10,640 nt of DNA from an uncultured Azospirillum sp. (GCA_902489675.1 CABUAP010000029.1:1-10640); one strand, 5' to 3'. Positions 1 to 6,484 are shown, counted from the stretch's first letter. A program made the numbers and translations. Notes: generated from the sequence alone by a model not told the origin.

Positions 1-242
1 TGACGGCATTTTTTGCCTTGTCTTCAATCGTTGTCGGCTATGCCAAAACAACCGTTGTCAATCCGCTTCAACCAAGCCGGTTACCTTATGCGGGCGCTGT
101 GCGTCTTTCTGCAATGTCAGGGCATGAGCTGCCTCGCCCGAAAGAAAAGAAACAGCTGCCTGTTCGGGGTAACATGATTTTGGTGGAATCGCTCGAACTC
201 AAAGACCAGCTTCCGGTTTATCTGAAAAAGAAAAAACGCTGA
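1..242 (+). CDS. C-terminal end of an unrecognised protein (5' truncated)
   Basis: The reading frame is open from the left edge (first complete codon at base 3) and ends at the TGA at 240-242, so this is the last ~79 residues of a gene that begins outside the window. The first visible residues, around AFFALSSIVVGYA, are hydrophobic and could be the end of a membrane segment. The rest is polar, contains proline and several basic residues, and finishes in a run of lysines followed by arginine. A TTG at base 18 could in principle act as a start, but no ribosome-binding sequence precedes it and the frame continues upstream, so I treat it as internal. A hairpin follows 20 bases after the stop. I do not recognise the family. 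It runs tail-to-tail with proS. Confidence 0.55.
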   Translation, partial: TAFFALSSIVVGYAKTTVVNPLQPSRLPYAGAVRLSAMSGHELPRPKEKKQLPVRGNMILVESLELKDQLPVYLKKKKR

Positions 243-261
243 ACCGGTTCCGAAAAACAAA

Positions 262-293
262 AATAACGCCCCCTGTTAACAGGAGGCGTTATT
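262..293 (-). terminator. Intrinsic terminator of proS (possibly bidirectional)
   Basis: A 14-bp stem with one mismatch (AATAACGCCcCCTG pairing with CAGGaGGCGTTATT) closes on a TTAA loop. On the minus strand it follows the proS stop and is trailed by a T-rich run (the complement of the A-rich bases 253-263), as expected of a Rho-independent terminator. On the plus strand the bases after it are less T-rich, so termination of the left-hand gene would be weaker. Confidence 0.8.
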
Positions 294-314
294 GCTTTGT
301 GTCAAACCCGATTC

Positions 315-1841
315 CTAGTAGCTGCGGGCGTAGATGACATCAATGGTTGCGTCTTTTGCCCCGGTCAAAAGGCATTCGCCCTTGCTGCCGCTCTGATCAA
401 ACGGAATGCAGCGGATCGTGATTTTCAACGCCTTCAACAGCTCTTCGGAGTTAGGATCGCCGCTCCATTTGCCGCGAACGAAAGTAACCGCCTCTTTGTC
501 GCCGTCCTCATTTTTGATAAAACGATTGGCGTTGGCAAAATATTTTTCAAAATCCTCATGGGTGGTAATATCGGTGCGAATATTGTTTTCCAGCCGCTTT
601 TTGGCTCGGGCAAACATTTCGTTTTGGATATTTTCCAGTCGTCCGGCAACGGTTTGAGCAAAGTCTTCCCGGGTCACAATTTCTTTTCCTTCCGGTGTGC
701 CCAGTTTCAGGCGTTCTTTGACCATCACTTTGCCGCCTTCGGCATCGCGCATGCCGATTTCGCAAATGATCGGCGCGCCTTTGCGGGTCCATTCCCAGAA
801 TTTGTCAACGCTCGATTTGTTGCGCCCGTCAACCTTGATTCTGATCTTTTCACCAAACGGTGTTGCTCCTTTGAGCAAAGCTTTGACTTCTTCAATATAG
901 GCCATGACTTTTTCCCGGTCGGCATCATTTTTGATAACCGGTACCAAAATCACCTGATAAGGCGCAATCCGCGGCGGAACCACCATGCCTTCGTCATCGG
1001 CATGGGTCATGATAACGCCGCCGATCAAACGGGTGGAAACACCCCAGGAGGTGGTGTAGGCAAATTCCTGTTTGCCTTCGTTGTTGACAAAGCTGATGCC
1101 GGCCGATTTGGCAAAGTTCTGGCCGAGGAAGTGGGAGGTGCCGGCCTGCAGGGCTTTGCCGTCCTGCATCATCGCTTCAATACAATAGGTATCAACCGCG
1201 CCCGGAAATTTCTCATGCTCGGGCTTGCGTCCGGTCAGTACCGGCAGCGCCAGCGCATTTTCTGCCACATCGCGATATACTTCAAGCATCTGTTTGGTTT
1301 CCGCTTCGGCCTCGGCGGCGGTAGCGTGGGCGGTATGCCCTTCCTGCCACAAAAATTCGCGAGTACGCAAAAACAAACGCGGCCGCATTTCCCAGCGAAC
1401 CACATTGGCCCATTGGTTAATCAGTACCGGCAAATCGCGGTAAGATTTGATCCATTTGGAAAAAGAGTCGGCAATAATGGTTTCCGAAGTCGGGCGCACG
1501 ATCAGCGGCTCGTCAAGCGGCGACTGCGGAACCAGTTTGCCGTCTTCCAAACCGAGCCGCGAATGGGTAACAACCGCCATTTCTTTGGCAAAACCCTCGA
1601 CATGGTCGGCTTCTTTCTGGAAAAACGAAAGCGGAATAAACATCGGAAAGTAGCAGTTTTCGTGTTCTGTTTCTCTGAATTTTTCATCAAAAACATTGCG
1701 AATGTTTTCCCAAATGCCGTATCCCCACGGTTTGATCACCATGCATCCCGGCGAGGCCGAGTTTTCTGCCATTTCGGCGGCGGCGATAACATTTTGATAC
1801 CATTCGGGATAATTTGCTTCTCTGGTGTTTTTCAGTGCCAT
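315..1841 (-). CDS. proS: Prolyl-tRNA synthetase, archaeal/eukaryotic type
   Basis: This class II aminoacyl-tRNA synthetase charges tRNA-Pro with proline in the cytoplasm. The 508 residues show the loop RPTSE at 116-120, motif 2 from RWE (149-151) through RTREFLWQEGHTAHAT (159-174), and motif 3 at about 267-290 (GVSTRLIGG...MTH...VVPP). An anticodon-binding domain follows (about 295-400), then a C-terminal domain ending in ARSY, the terminal tyrosine typical of the archaeal/eukaryotic class. There is no editing insertion between motifs 2 and 3, unlike the long bacterial class. The C-terminal zinc site looks degraded: where archaeal enzymes carry four cysteines, only C490 remains at an equivalent place (GKWSGDPNS and GECLLTG). 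The ATG is preceded by GAGGA at 1852-1856, 10 bases upstream. It is a single-gene unit. Identification is secure; the class assignment rests on domain order and the C-terminus. Confidence 0.96.
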   Translation of the reverse strand: MALKNTREANYPEWYQNVIAAAEMAENSASPGCMVIKPWGYGIWENIRNVFDEKFRETEHENCYFPMFIPLSFFQKEADHVEGFAKEMAVVTHSRLGLEDGKLVPQSPLDEPLIVRPTSETIIADSFSKWIKSYRDLPVLINQWANVVRWEMRPRLFLRTREFLWQEGHTAHATAAEAEAETKQMLEVYRDVAENALALPVLTGRKPEHEKFPGAVDTYCIEAMMQDGKALQAGTSHFLGQNFAKSAGISFVNNEGKQEFAYTTSWGVSTRLIGGVIMTHADDEGMVVPPRIAPYQVILVPVIKNDADREKVMAYIEEVKALLKGATPFGEKIRIKVDGRNKSSVDKFWEWTRKGAPIICEIGMRDAEGGKVMVKERLKLGTPEGKEIVTREDFAQTVAGRLENIQNEMFARAKKRLENNIRTDITTHEDFEKYFANANRFIKNEDGDKEAVTFVRGKWSGDPNSEELLKALKITIRCIPFDQSGSKGECLLTGAKDATIDVIYARSY

Positions 1842-1891
1842 TTTGGTTTATTCCTCGTTTGTTGGTTTAATCTTTGTTCAAAAACTACCTG

Positions 1892-1920
1892 AACTTAGCA
1901 AATTTTATTTTATTTGTGAA
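1892..1920 (-). promoter_or_regulatory. Putative sigma-70-type promoter of proS
   Basis: On the minus strand TTCACA (1915-1920) and TAAGTT (1892-1897) are separated by 17 bases. The -35 matches the consensus at 5 of 6 positions and the -10 at only 3 of 6. Transcription would start near 1885, giving a leader of about 45 bases. The region is AT-rich, so other placements are possible. Confidence 0.35.
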
Positions 1921-1965
1921 TAGCAAATATCGGGTAAATGCGATAAAATGTGGTATAAATGACAT

Positions 1966-1994
1966 AAAAAAACCGGACATTGCCCGGTTTTTTT
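1966..1994 (-). terminator. Intrinsic terminator after the small exported protein gene
   Basis: CCGG at 1973-1976 pairs with CCGG at 1984-1987, flanked by A7 and T7 runs that extend the stem, around a 7-base loop. On the minus strand the hairpin lies about 20 bases past the stop of the 121-aa gene and ends in a U-run. It is symmetrical enough to work in both directions. It separates that gene from proS. Confidence 0.8.
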
Positions 1995-2013
1995 ATCAGT
2001 AGGGGGAGAAAAA

Positions 2014-2379
2014 TTACAGAATATCGTCCACTTCGCGCACGGCTTTGCGATTTTCGCGGCTGGCTTTGATCGCTTCCATAAAACTGGCGCGTTCGTTTCT
2101 GTTTTTGGTCATCTGTTCCGACGCGGCTTTGATCTGGGCGGTTGCCAAATCGCGGTTGGCATTGGCCTGAGTGGTCAAGAGCTTTTTCTGTTCTTCGGTA
2201 AAAGAAGATTTGCCGATTTTTTTGATGGCTTTTTCATAGTCTTCGTTCACATCTTCCAGCTTGTCTTCCGTCCAATTGCGGTAACGGTCTTTATCTTTGG
2301 CATCGGCATCGGTTGCGCAGGCAAAAATGACAGCCGGCAGCAGCAGGGCGGCGGTCAGTTGATAAAATATTTTTTTCAT
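2014..2379 (-). CDS. Small exported helical protein, possibly Spy/CpxP-like
   Basis: The 121-residue product begins MKKIFYQLTAALLLPAVIFACA, a clear export signal with a basic start and a hydrophobic core at about 6-20. Cleavage by signal peptidase I after ADA (residues 25-27) is plausible. Cys21 in VIFAC is a poor lipobox because of Phe at -2, so a lipoprotein is less likely. The mature part is highly charged and predicted almost wholly helical. It contains SFTEEQKKLL (59-68), which resembles the LTxxQ motif of Spy/CpxP periplasmic chaperones; this is only a resemblance. The ATG is preceded by AGAGGA (2387-2392) at 7 bases. It has its own promoter and terminator. Function is unknown; a periplasmic role in envelope stress or metal handling is a guess from the motif. 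Confidence 0.8.
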   Translation of the reverse strand: MKKIFYQLTAALLLPAVIFACATDADAKDKDRYRNWTEDKLEDVNEDYEKAIKKIGKSSFTEEQKKLLTTQANANRDLATAQIKAASEQMTKNRNERASFMEAIKASRENRKAVREVDDIL

Positions 2380-2422
2380 ATGATAATCCTCTGTTTAAAG
2401 GTTAAAAAATGGTAACGGATTT

Positions 2423-2450
2423 CATATAATCGACAAATGCCGACAGTCAA
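2423..2450 (-). promoter_or_regulatory. Putative promoter of the small exported protein gene
   Basis: On the minus strand TTGACT (2445-2450) is followed after 16 bases by TATATG (2423-2428), a good sigma-70-like pair. The start would be near 2416, leaving a leader of roughly 37 bases. It lies back-to-back with the cold-shock gene promoter region. Confidence 0.5.
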
Positions 2451-2469
2451 GGCCGGGGTAAAAAATAAC

Positions 2470-2498
2470 TTGCCTAATCCGTAAAATTGTAGTACTTT
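2470..2498 (+). promoter_or_regulatory. Putative promoter of the cold-shock gene
   Basis: TTGCCT (2470-2475) and TACTTT (2493-2498) are spaced by 17 bases. Both boxes are only partial matches. If used, the RNA would start near 2505, at the foot of the hairpin at 2504-2527, with a ~60-base leader. Confidence 0.3.
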
Positions 2499-2503
2499 TA
2501 ACT

Positions 2504-2527
2504 CTACAGCCGGAATATGGGCTGCAG
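2504..2527 (+). promoter_or_regulatory. Hairpin in the cold-shock mRNA leader
   Basis: CTaCAGCC (2504-2511) can pair with GGCTGcAG (2520-2527), giving 7 of 8 pairs around the 8-base loop GGAATATG. It would sit at or near the 5' end of the mRNA and ends about 38 bases before the start codon. A role in mRNA stability or temperature response is possible but unproven. Confidence 0.35.
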
Positions 2528-2552
2528 TTTAGTGTTTTAACCTGTTTGTGAA

Positions 2553-2557
2553 AAGGA
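2553..2557 (+). promoter_or_regulatory. Ribosome-binding site that fixes the cold-shock protein start
   Basis: AAGGA lies 8 bases before the ATG at 2566. The in-frame GTG at 2548 would place this site inside the coding region and add six residues not seen in cold-shock proteins, so the ATG is preferred. Confidence 0.75.
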
Positions 2558-2565
2558 TTACGATT

Positions 2566-2769
2566 ATGGCAACAGGAACGGTAAAATGGTTTAATAAAAG
2601 AAAAGGTTACGGATTCATTACTCCGGACGAAGGTGAAAAAGATATCTTTGTTCATATTTCGGCGGTAAAAAGCGCAGGGCTCAGAACGCTGAATGAAGGA
2701 GAAAAGGTCAGCTACGAAACAATGACGGAAAGAGACCGCGTTGTTGCCGGAAACATCAAACTGCTGTAG
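2566..2769 (+). CDS. Cold-shock domain protein (CspA family)
   Basis: This 67-residue protein is a single OB-fold cold-shock domain that binds single-stranded RNA or DNA, usually as an RNA chaperone that melts structure at low temperature. Starting at MATGTVKWF, it carries the RNP1 motif KGYGFI and the RNP2 motif DIFVH, and has the length usual for the family. The closing VVAGNIKLL is also typical. The gene lies alone between a divergent promoter region and its own terminator, just upstream of clpP-clpX. Family members can be cold-induced or constitutive; the leader is short (about 60 bases if the proposed promoter is right), which argues weakly against long-leader control as in E. coli cspA. 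The family is certain; the particular csp paralogue cannot be named. Confidence 0.95.
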   Translation: MATGTVKWFNKRKGYGFITPDEGEKDIFVHISAVKSAGLRTLNEGEKVSYETMTERDRVVAGNIKLL

Positions 2770-2791
2770 TCTTTAACCCGCAAGATTTTTT

Positions 2792-2821
2792 AAACCCTGC
2801 CGTGTTAAAGCAGGGTTTTTT
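2792..2821 (+). terminator. Intrinsic terminator of the cold-shock gene
   Basis: AAACCCTGC (2792-2800) pairs perfectly with GCAGGGTTT (2810-2818), leaving a 9-base loop, and is followed by T residues to 2821. It lies about 22 bases after the stop codon. Confidence 0.85.
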
Positions 2822-2857
2822 ATTGATTTGTTGGCAAAATATTAACAATTGGCCGCC

Positions 2858-2863
2858 TATAAT
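2858..2863 (+). promoter_or_regulatory. Putative -10 element of the clpP-clpX operon
   Basis: A perfect TATAAT lies 39 bases before the clpP start. No good -35 sits at 16-18 bases upstream; TTGGCA at 2831 is 21 bases away, which is too far. The preceding CC gives CCTATAAT, which resembles the -10 of alphaproteobacterial heat-shock sigma-32 promoters, but the matching CTTG element is not evident. The promoter class is therefore undecided. Confidence 0.45.
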
Positions 2864-2902
2864 GCCGGCTGATATTGGATAACACATTTAGAGGAATGGT
2901 AA

Positions 2903-3526
2903 ATGTCAGAGAAATCTATGGAAATTTATGACCGCCTGGTGCCGATGGTGGTGGAGCAGACCCCGCAGGGCGAACGTTCGTTTGATATCTTTTCCCGGCT
3001 GCTGAAGGAACGCATTGTTTTCCTGACCGGGCAGGTCGAGGATGATATGGCCTCGTTGGTTTGCGCACAGCTTTTGTTCCTTGAGGCCGAGGATCCGGAT
3101 AAGGATATTTTCCTCTATATCAATTCTCCGGGAGGCGTTATTACTTCCGGCATGGCTATTTATGACACCATGCGTTACATCAGCTGCGATGTCAATACAT
3201 TGTGTATCGGCCAGGCTTGCTCAATGGGATCTTTCCTGTTGGCCGGCGGTGCTAAAGGCAAACGTTTTGCGCTGCCAAATTCGCAGATCATGATCCACCA
3301 GCCCTCGGGCGGCGCCAAAGGGCAGGCGGCGGATATTGAGATTCAGGCAAAACTTATTCTCGATATGCGGCGGCGCCTGAACAATATCTATGCCGAAAAT
3401 ACCGGACAAAAGCTCTCGGTAATTGAAAAAGCCATGGATCGTGACAATTTTATGACCCCGGAAGATGCTTTGAAATTCGGGCTGATCGATCAGATCGTAA
3501 CTTCCCGCAAGGAAATTGTCAAATAA
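2903..3526 (+). CDS. clpP: ATP-dependent Clp protease, proteolytic subunit
   Basis: ClpP is the serine peptidase that forms a double heptameric barrel and degrades proteins fed in by ClpX or ClpA. The 207 residues contain the full triad: Ser107 in GQACSMGSF, His132 in MIHQP and Asp181 in DRDNFM. The spacings of 25 and 49 residues equal those of the E. coli enzyme. The oxyanion-side stretch NSPGG (74-78) is present. The opening VPMVVEQT and GERSFDIFSRLLKERIVF is characteristic of proteobacterial ClpP. The ATG is preceded by GAGGA (2891-2895) at 7 bases. Residue 106, next to the catalytic serine, is Cys where the family normally has Ala. clpX follows 12 bases downstream, so the two are almost certainly co-transcribed. 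No tig gene precedes it, unlike the common tig-clpP-clpX order. Confidence 0.97.
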   Translation: MSEKSMEIYDRLVPMVVEQTPQGERSFDIFSRLLKERIVFLTGQVEDDMASLVCAQLLFLEAEDPDKDIFLYINSPGGVITSGMAIYDTMRYISCDVNTLCIGQACSMGSFLLAGGAKGKRFALPNSQIMIHQPSGGAKGQAADIEIQAKLILDMRRRLNNIYAENTGQKLSVIEKAMDRDNFMTPEDALKFGLIDQIVTSRKEIVK

Positions 3527-3538
3527 GAGGACTGAAAA

Positions 3539-4828
3539 ATGAGTGAAGATAACGGACATAAAGACGACCAGATCTGCTGTTCTTTCTGCGGAAAATCGCA
3601 GTCGGAAGTCAAAAAACTGGTGGCCGGTCGCGGCGTTTATATCTGCGACGAGTGTATCGATGTTTGCATCAGTATCGTACATGACGAAATGAACGAGCTG
3701 GAAAAAGAAAACGGCGGCGAGAAAAGTACCGGCAGTACCATGGAAAAATTGCCGACCCCGTCGAAAATCAAAGAATTTCTCGATCAATATGTGATCGGAC
3801 AGGAACATGCTAAAAAAGTGCTGTCGGTAGCGGTTTACAACCACTATAAACGTTTAAACAGCAGCCACAACAATTCGGATGTGGAAGTGTCCAAATCAAA
3901 CGTGATTTTGGTCGGTCCGACCGGCAGCGGCAAAACGCTTTTGGCACAGACTCTGGCTAAGATTCTCGATGTGCCTTTTGCCATTTCCGATGCCACCACT
4001 CTGACCGAGGCCGGTTATGTCGGCGAAGATGTTGAAAACATCGTCTTAAAGCTGGTTCAGGCTGCAGATTACGATATCGAAAAGGCGCAGCGCGGCATTG
4101 TTTATATTGATGAAATCGACAAGATCAACCGCAAGGGCGACGGCCCCTCGATTACCCGCGATGTATCGGGCGAGGGGGTTCAGCAGGCGCTTTTGAAAAT
4201 TATCGAAGGTACGGTTGCCAATGTTCCGCCGCAAGGCGGCCGCAAACATCCGCAGCAGGAGTTTTTGCACGTTGATACCACCAATATTTTGTTTATCTGC
4301 GGCGGTGCGTTTGCCGGTATCGAAAAAATTATCAATCGCCGCAGCCAGAAAACCTCGATCGGTTTTGGCGCCAAAGTGGCAAGCAAGCAGGAAAAACCGG
4401 TCGGCGAAGTGATGAAGGAAATCCAACCGGAGGATTTGCTGAAATATGGCCTGATCCCCGAATTTATCGGCCGCTTGCCGATCATTGCCTCGCTGGAGGA
4501 TCTGGATGAAAAAGCATTGGTCAATATTTTGACCGAACCGAAAAATGCTTTGGTCAAGCAGTATGTGGCACTGTTTAATATGGAAGACGTCAAATTGACG
4601 ATTACCGATGATGCGCTGGCAGCCATTGCCCGCAAAGCGATTGAACGCAAAAGCGGTGCCCGCGGTCTGCGTGCGATCATGGAAGAAAAACTGCTGGAAC
4701 TGATGTATGATATTCCGGATAAAAAAGAAGTGGCGGAAATTGTGATTGATGCCGATGTTATCGACGGCAAAAAAACGCCGATTCTGGTTTATAAAGAAAA
4801 CAAGCAGGAAGTTGTCGGCGCCGAATAA
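3539..4828 (+). CDS. clpX: ATP-dependent Clp protease, ATP-binding subunit ClpX
   Basis: ClpX is the hexameric AAA+ unfoldase that recognises tagged substrates such as ssrA-tagged proteins and threads them into ClpP. The 429 residues begin with the C4 zinc-binding domain (C14, C17, C36, C39). They continue with Walker A GPTGSGKT (126-133), the pore loop GYVG (159-162), Walker B IVYIDE (187-192), the RKH pore loop (235-237), the IGF loop that docks on ClpP (274-276), the arginine finger R312 in EFIGR and sensor 2 GAR (373-375). Every functional motif is intact and the length is normal. The start is set by GAGGA (3527-3531), immediately after the clpP stop. A strong terminator follows, so lon, the usual next gene in many proteobacteria, is not part of this operon. 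Confidence 0.98.
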   Translation: MSEDNGHKDDQICCSFCGKSQSEVKKLVAGRGVYICDECIDVCISIVHDEMNELEKENGGEKSTGSTMEKLPTPSKIKEFLDQYVIGQEHAKKVLSVAVYNHYKRLNSSHNNSDVEVSKSNVILVGPTGSGKTLLAQTLAKILDVPFAISDATTLTEAGYVGEDVENIVLKLVQAADYDIEKAQRGIVYIDEIDKINRKGDGPSITRDVSGEGVQQALLKIIEGTVANVPPQGGRKHPQQEFLHVDTTNILFICGGAFAGIEKIINRRSQKTSIGFGAKVASKQEKPVGEVMKEIQPEDLLKYGLIPEFIGRLPIIASLEDLDEKALVNILTEPKNALVKQYVALFNMEDVKLTITDDALAAIARKAIERKSGARGLRAIMEEKLLELMYDIPDKKEVAEIVIDADVIDGKKTPILVYKENKQEVVGAE

Positions 4829-4844
4829 ACGGCGAAAAACAAGT

Positions 4845-4890
4845 ACAAACGACGGAATTTCAGTAACAGAAATATCCGTCGTTTGTTTTT
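4845..4890 (+). terminator. Strong intrinsic terminator of the clpP-clpX operon
   Basis: A perfect 12-bp stem (ACAAACGACGGA with TCCGTCGTTTGT) is extended by five more pairs (ATTTC with GAAAT) after a single bulged A, closing on a 7-base loop. T residues follow at 4886-4890. It starts 16 bases after the clpX stop. Confidence 0.9.
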
Positions 4891-4930
4891 AACGGCGGCA
4901 GATTTAAAATTATACAAGGAGAGATAAAAA

Positions 4931-5662
4931 ATGAATTATCGTTTGTTCTTCAGCCCAACCGAAGGTACCGCGCGCGCAACCGGTTTGTTGTGTGACGCAA
5001 TCGGCGTCCCGTTTGTTTCCGTAGATCTCACCTTGCCCGAAGCACGCCGGCAAAGCCGCCTTTTTGCCGCCGATGCTCTGGTGGTGTTCGGGCTGCCGGT
5101 TTATGGCGGCAGAATGCCGCAAATTCCCGGTCTGTTAGACGGTTTGCAGGGGGAAAATACTCCGGTTGTGCTTTGTGCCTGCTACGGTAACCGCCACTAC
5201 GACGATATGCTGTTGGAATGGAAAACGGAAATGGAAAAACGGGGCTTTGTCTGCATTGCTGCGGCGGCGATCGTGATTCCTCATGTCTACAGCAATCTGC
5301 TGGGGCGCGGCCGTCCGGATGAGGAAGATCTGCCGGCAATCAGAGCGTTTGCCCACGCGGTCATGAACAAACGGGATAAAATATCGGTTGCCATGCCGGG
5401 GAGTTTTCCTTATAAGAAATGGGAAAAACCATTCCGTACGCCGGACAAAACGGCTGGCTGTATTAAATGCGGCCTATGTCAAAAGACCTGTCCGACCGCG
5501 GCAATCAATGATGATTTTATTGGTGATCCGGCAGCCTGCATCCAATGTATGAAATGCGTCCGCATCTGTCCGGTCAAATGCCGGCAGATGGATATGAGCG
5601 CCGTTCGTGCTTATCTCGAAAGCCACTATGCCGCTCGCCGGGAAAACGAATTTTTTATTTAA
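4931..5662 (+). CDS. EFR1-like flavodoxin/ferredoxin electron-transfer protein
   Basis: The 243-residue protein joins a flavodoxin-like N-terminal half to a two-cluster ferredoxin C-terminal half. SPTEGTARAT (8-17) occupies the place of the FMN-phosphate loop, and FGLPVYGGRMP (53-63) fits the second flavin loop. Two CxxCxxCxxxCP motifs (C177/180/183/187 and C203/206/209/213) should bind two [4Fe-4S] clusters. This arrangement matches the EFR1 family of anaerobes, thought to pass electrons between soluble carriers and an unknown partner. It is cytoplasmic, with no signal or membrane segment. The start is set by AAGGAGAG (4916-4923). A TAAAAT at 4905-4910 might be a -10, but the implied start would fall on the ribosome-binding site, so the promoter is unclear. 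No redox partner is adjacent. Domains are secure; the physiological role is not. Confidence 0.88.
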   Translation: MNYRLFFSPTEGTARATGLLCDAIGVPFVSVDLTLPEARRQSRLFAADALVVFGLPVYGGRMPQIPGLLDGLQGENTPVVLCACYGNRHYDDMLLEWKTEMEKRGFVCIAAAAIVIPHVYSNLLGRGRPDEEDLPAIRAFAHAVMNKRDKISVAMPGSFPYKKWEKPFRTPDKTAGCIKCGLCQKTCPTAAINDDFIGDPAACIQCMKCVRICPVKCRQMDMSAVRAYLESHYAARRENEFFI

Positions 5663-5735
5663 GAATTTGTATTTTTAAGCAATAGGGCACCGCAGTTTTT
5701 TGTGGTTTAAATTTCTGGATAAATGACATTCATCA

Positions 5736-5767
5736 AAAAACCGGCCGTAGTCTTGCGGCCGGTTTTT
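5736..5767. terminator. Bidirectional intrinsic terminator between convergent genes
   Basis: A perfect 12-bp stem (AAAAACCGGCCG with CGGCCGGTTTTT) closes on an 8-base loop. A-runs and T-runs on both sides give a U-tail in either direction. It lies between the convergent EFR1-like gene (plus) and the 185-aa gene (minus) and most likely serves both. Confidence 0.9.
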
Positions 5768-5798
5768 CTCATATAAAATTAATCGTGTTTCGTTTTGC

Positions 5799-6356
5799 CT
5801 AATCGCCGGAATATCTGGAATATTTCCATTTTAAAATTTGTTCGGTTGAAAGTTTAGATTGTTTTCTGGCCTCATATTCTCTTTGTTCGGCCTTTTTACG
5901 CTCGATATCTTCACGGCGTTTGGCTTCTTCAATTAAGGCGATTTCCCTTGCACTTTTGGGGGTATTGGTATCGGCCGTCTGCTTAAAACCGTATAAGGTC
6001 ACCAAATCGCTCAAGCTGACTTCCAGTGTTTTTTCTTTTCCGGCTTCGCGCATTTGACGAAAACGCTCAAAAATAATCGGTCGATATTTATCGCTGTCAT
6101 ATCCGGGGATGCGGCGTTCGGGGCCATACGCAGCCTCATAGCCCATTTCCAGATGTCCGCCGCCGAAGTCGGTCAGGATCAATCCGTTTTCCAAACTTTC
6201 AACTCCGGGATTTAAATTTTGACGCATACGCAGAATAGATTCATGATTCAGACAATCTTCCTGTCGGCCATGTCCGGCCGGCATAAAATCGACAAATACC
6301 TTCCCCGGATATCTGTCTTGATTTTCGCTGCAAACAACGCGGTAAACTTCTTTCAT
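5799..6356 (-). CDS. Hypothetical protein, 185 aa, charged helical C-terminal half
   Basis: I do not recognise this family. The N-terminal ~110 residues look like a small mixed fold, with hydrophobic segments VFVDFMP (20-26) and NGLILTDFGGGHLEMGY (57-73). The middle carries LSDLVTLYGF (115-124). Residues about 136-167 form one long, highly charged helix rich in Arg, Lys and Glu. The tail LSTEQILKWKYSRYSGD shares a register with the end of the 280-aa protein encoded at 8457-9299. There is no signal peptide or membrane segment. Four cysteines and histidines are scattered without a metal motif. The ATG has AGGTG at 6361-6365, four bases upstream, a short spacing, and a good promoter ahead of it. 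It is a stand-alone gene. Confidence 0.8.
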   Translation of the reverse strand: MKEVYRVVCSENQDRYPGKVFVDFMPAGHGRQEDCLNHESILRMRQNLNPGVESLENGLILTDFGGGHLEMGYEAAYGPERRIPGYDSDKYRPIIFERFRQMREAGKEKTLEVSLSDLVTLYGFKQTADTNTPKSAREIALIEEAKRREDIERKKAEQREYEARKQSKLSTEQILKWKYSRYSGD

Positions 6357-6388
6357 ATATCACCTGTAAAGATTATATTATCATTGTT

Positions 6389-6417
6389 AATATACATTAC
6401 CGGACAGCGTTTGTCGA
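6389..6417 (-). promoter_or_regulatory. Promoter of the 185-aa hypothetical gene
   Basis: On the minus strand TCGACA (6412-6417) and TATATT (6389-6394) are separated by 17 bases, each matching the sigma-70 consensus at 5 of 6 positions. Transcription would start near 6382, about 26 bases before the ATG. Confidence 0.6.
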
Positions 6418-6447
6418 GAATTATATTTCCGAATTTGACAAAATGAA

Positions 6448-6473
6448 AAGCCCCGAATCAATTTTCGGGGCTT
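6448..6473 (-). terminator. Intrinsic terminator of the SulP transporter gene
   Basis: AAGCCCCGAA (6448-6457) pairs perfectly with TTCGGGGCTT (6464-6473) around a 6-base loop. It lies 11 bases past the stop on the minus strand and is followed there by a T-rich stretch. Confidence 0.85.
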
Positions 6474-6484
6474 AAATCAAAAAA

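Noticed and set aside
297..1892. Long plus-strand open frame (531 codons) opposite proS
   Set aside because: It is antisense to a certain proS gene, lacks a ribosome-binding site, begins inside the proS terminator area and has the Phe/Gly/His-rich composition of a shadow frame.
3221..3844. Minus-strand frame of 207 codons across the clpP-clpX junction
   Set aside because: It is antisense to two well-identified genes, with no start signals.
4883..4910. Promoter for the EFR1-like gene (TTGTTT, 16 bases, TAAAAT)
   Set aside because: The implied start falls on the ribosome-binding site, and the -35 is part of the clpX terminator; too weak to list as a feature.
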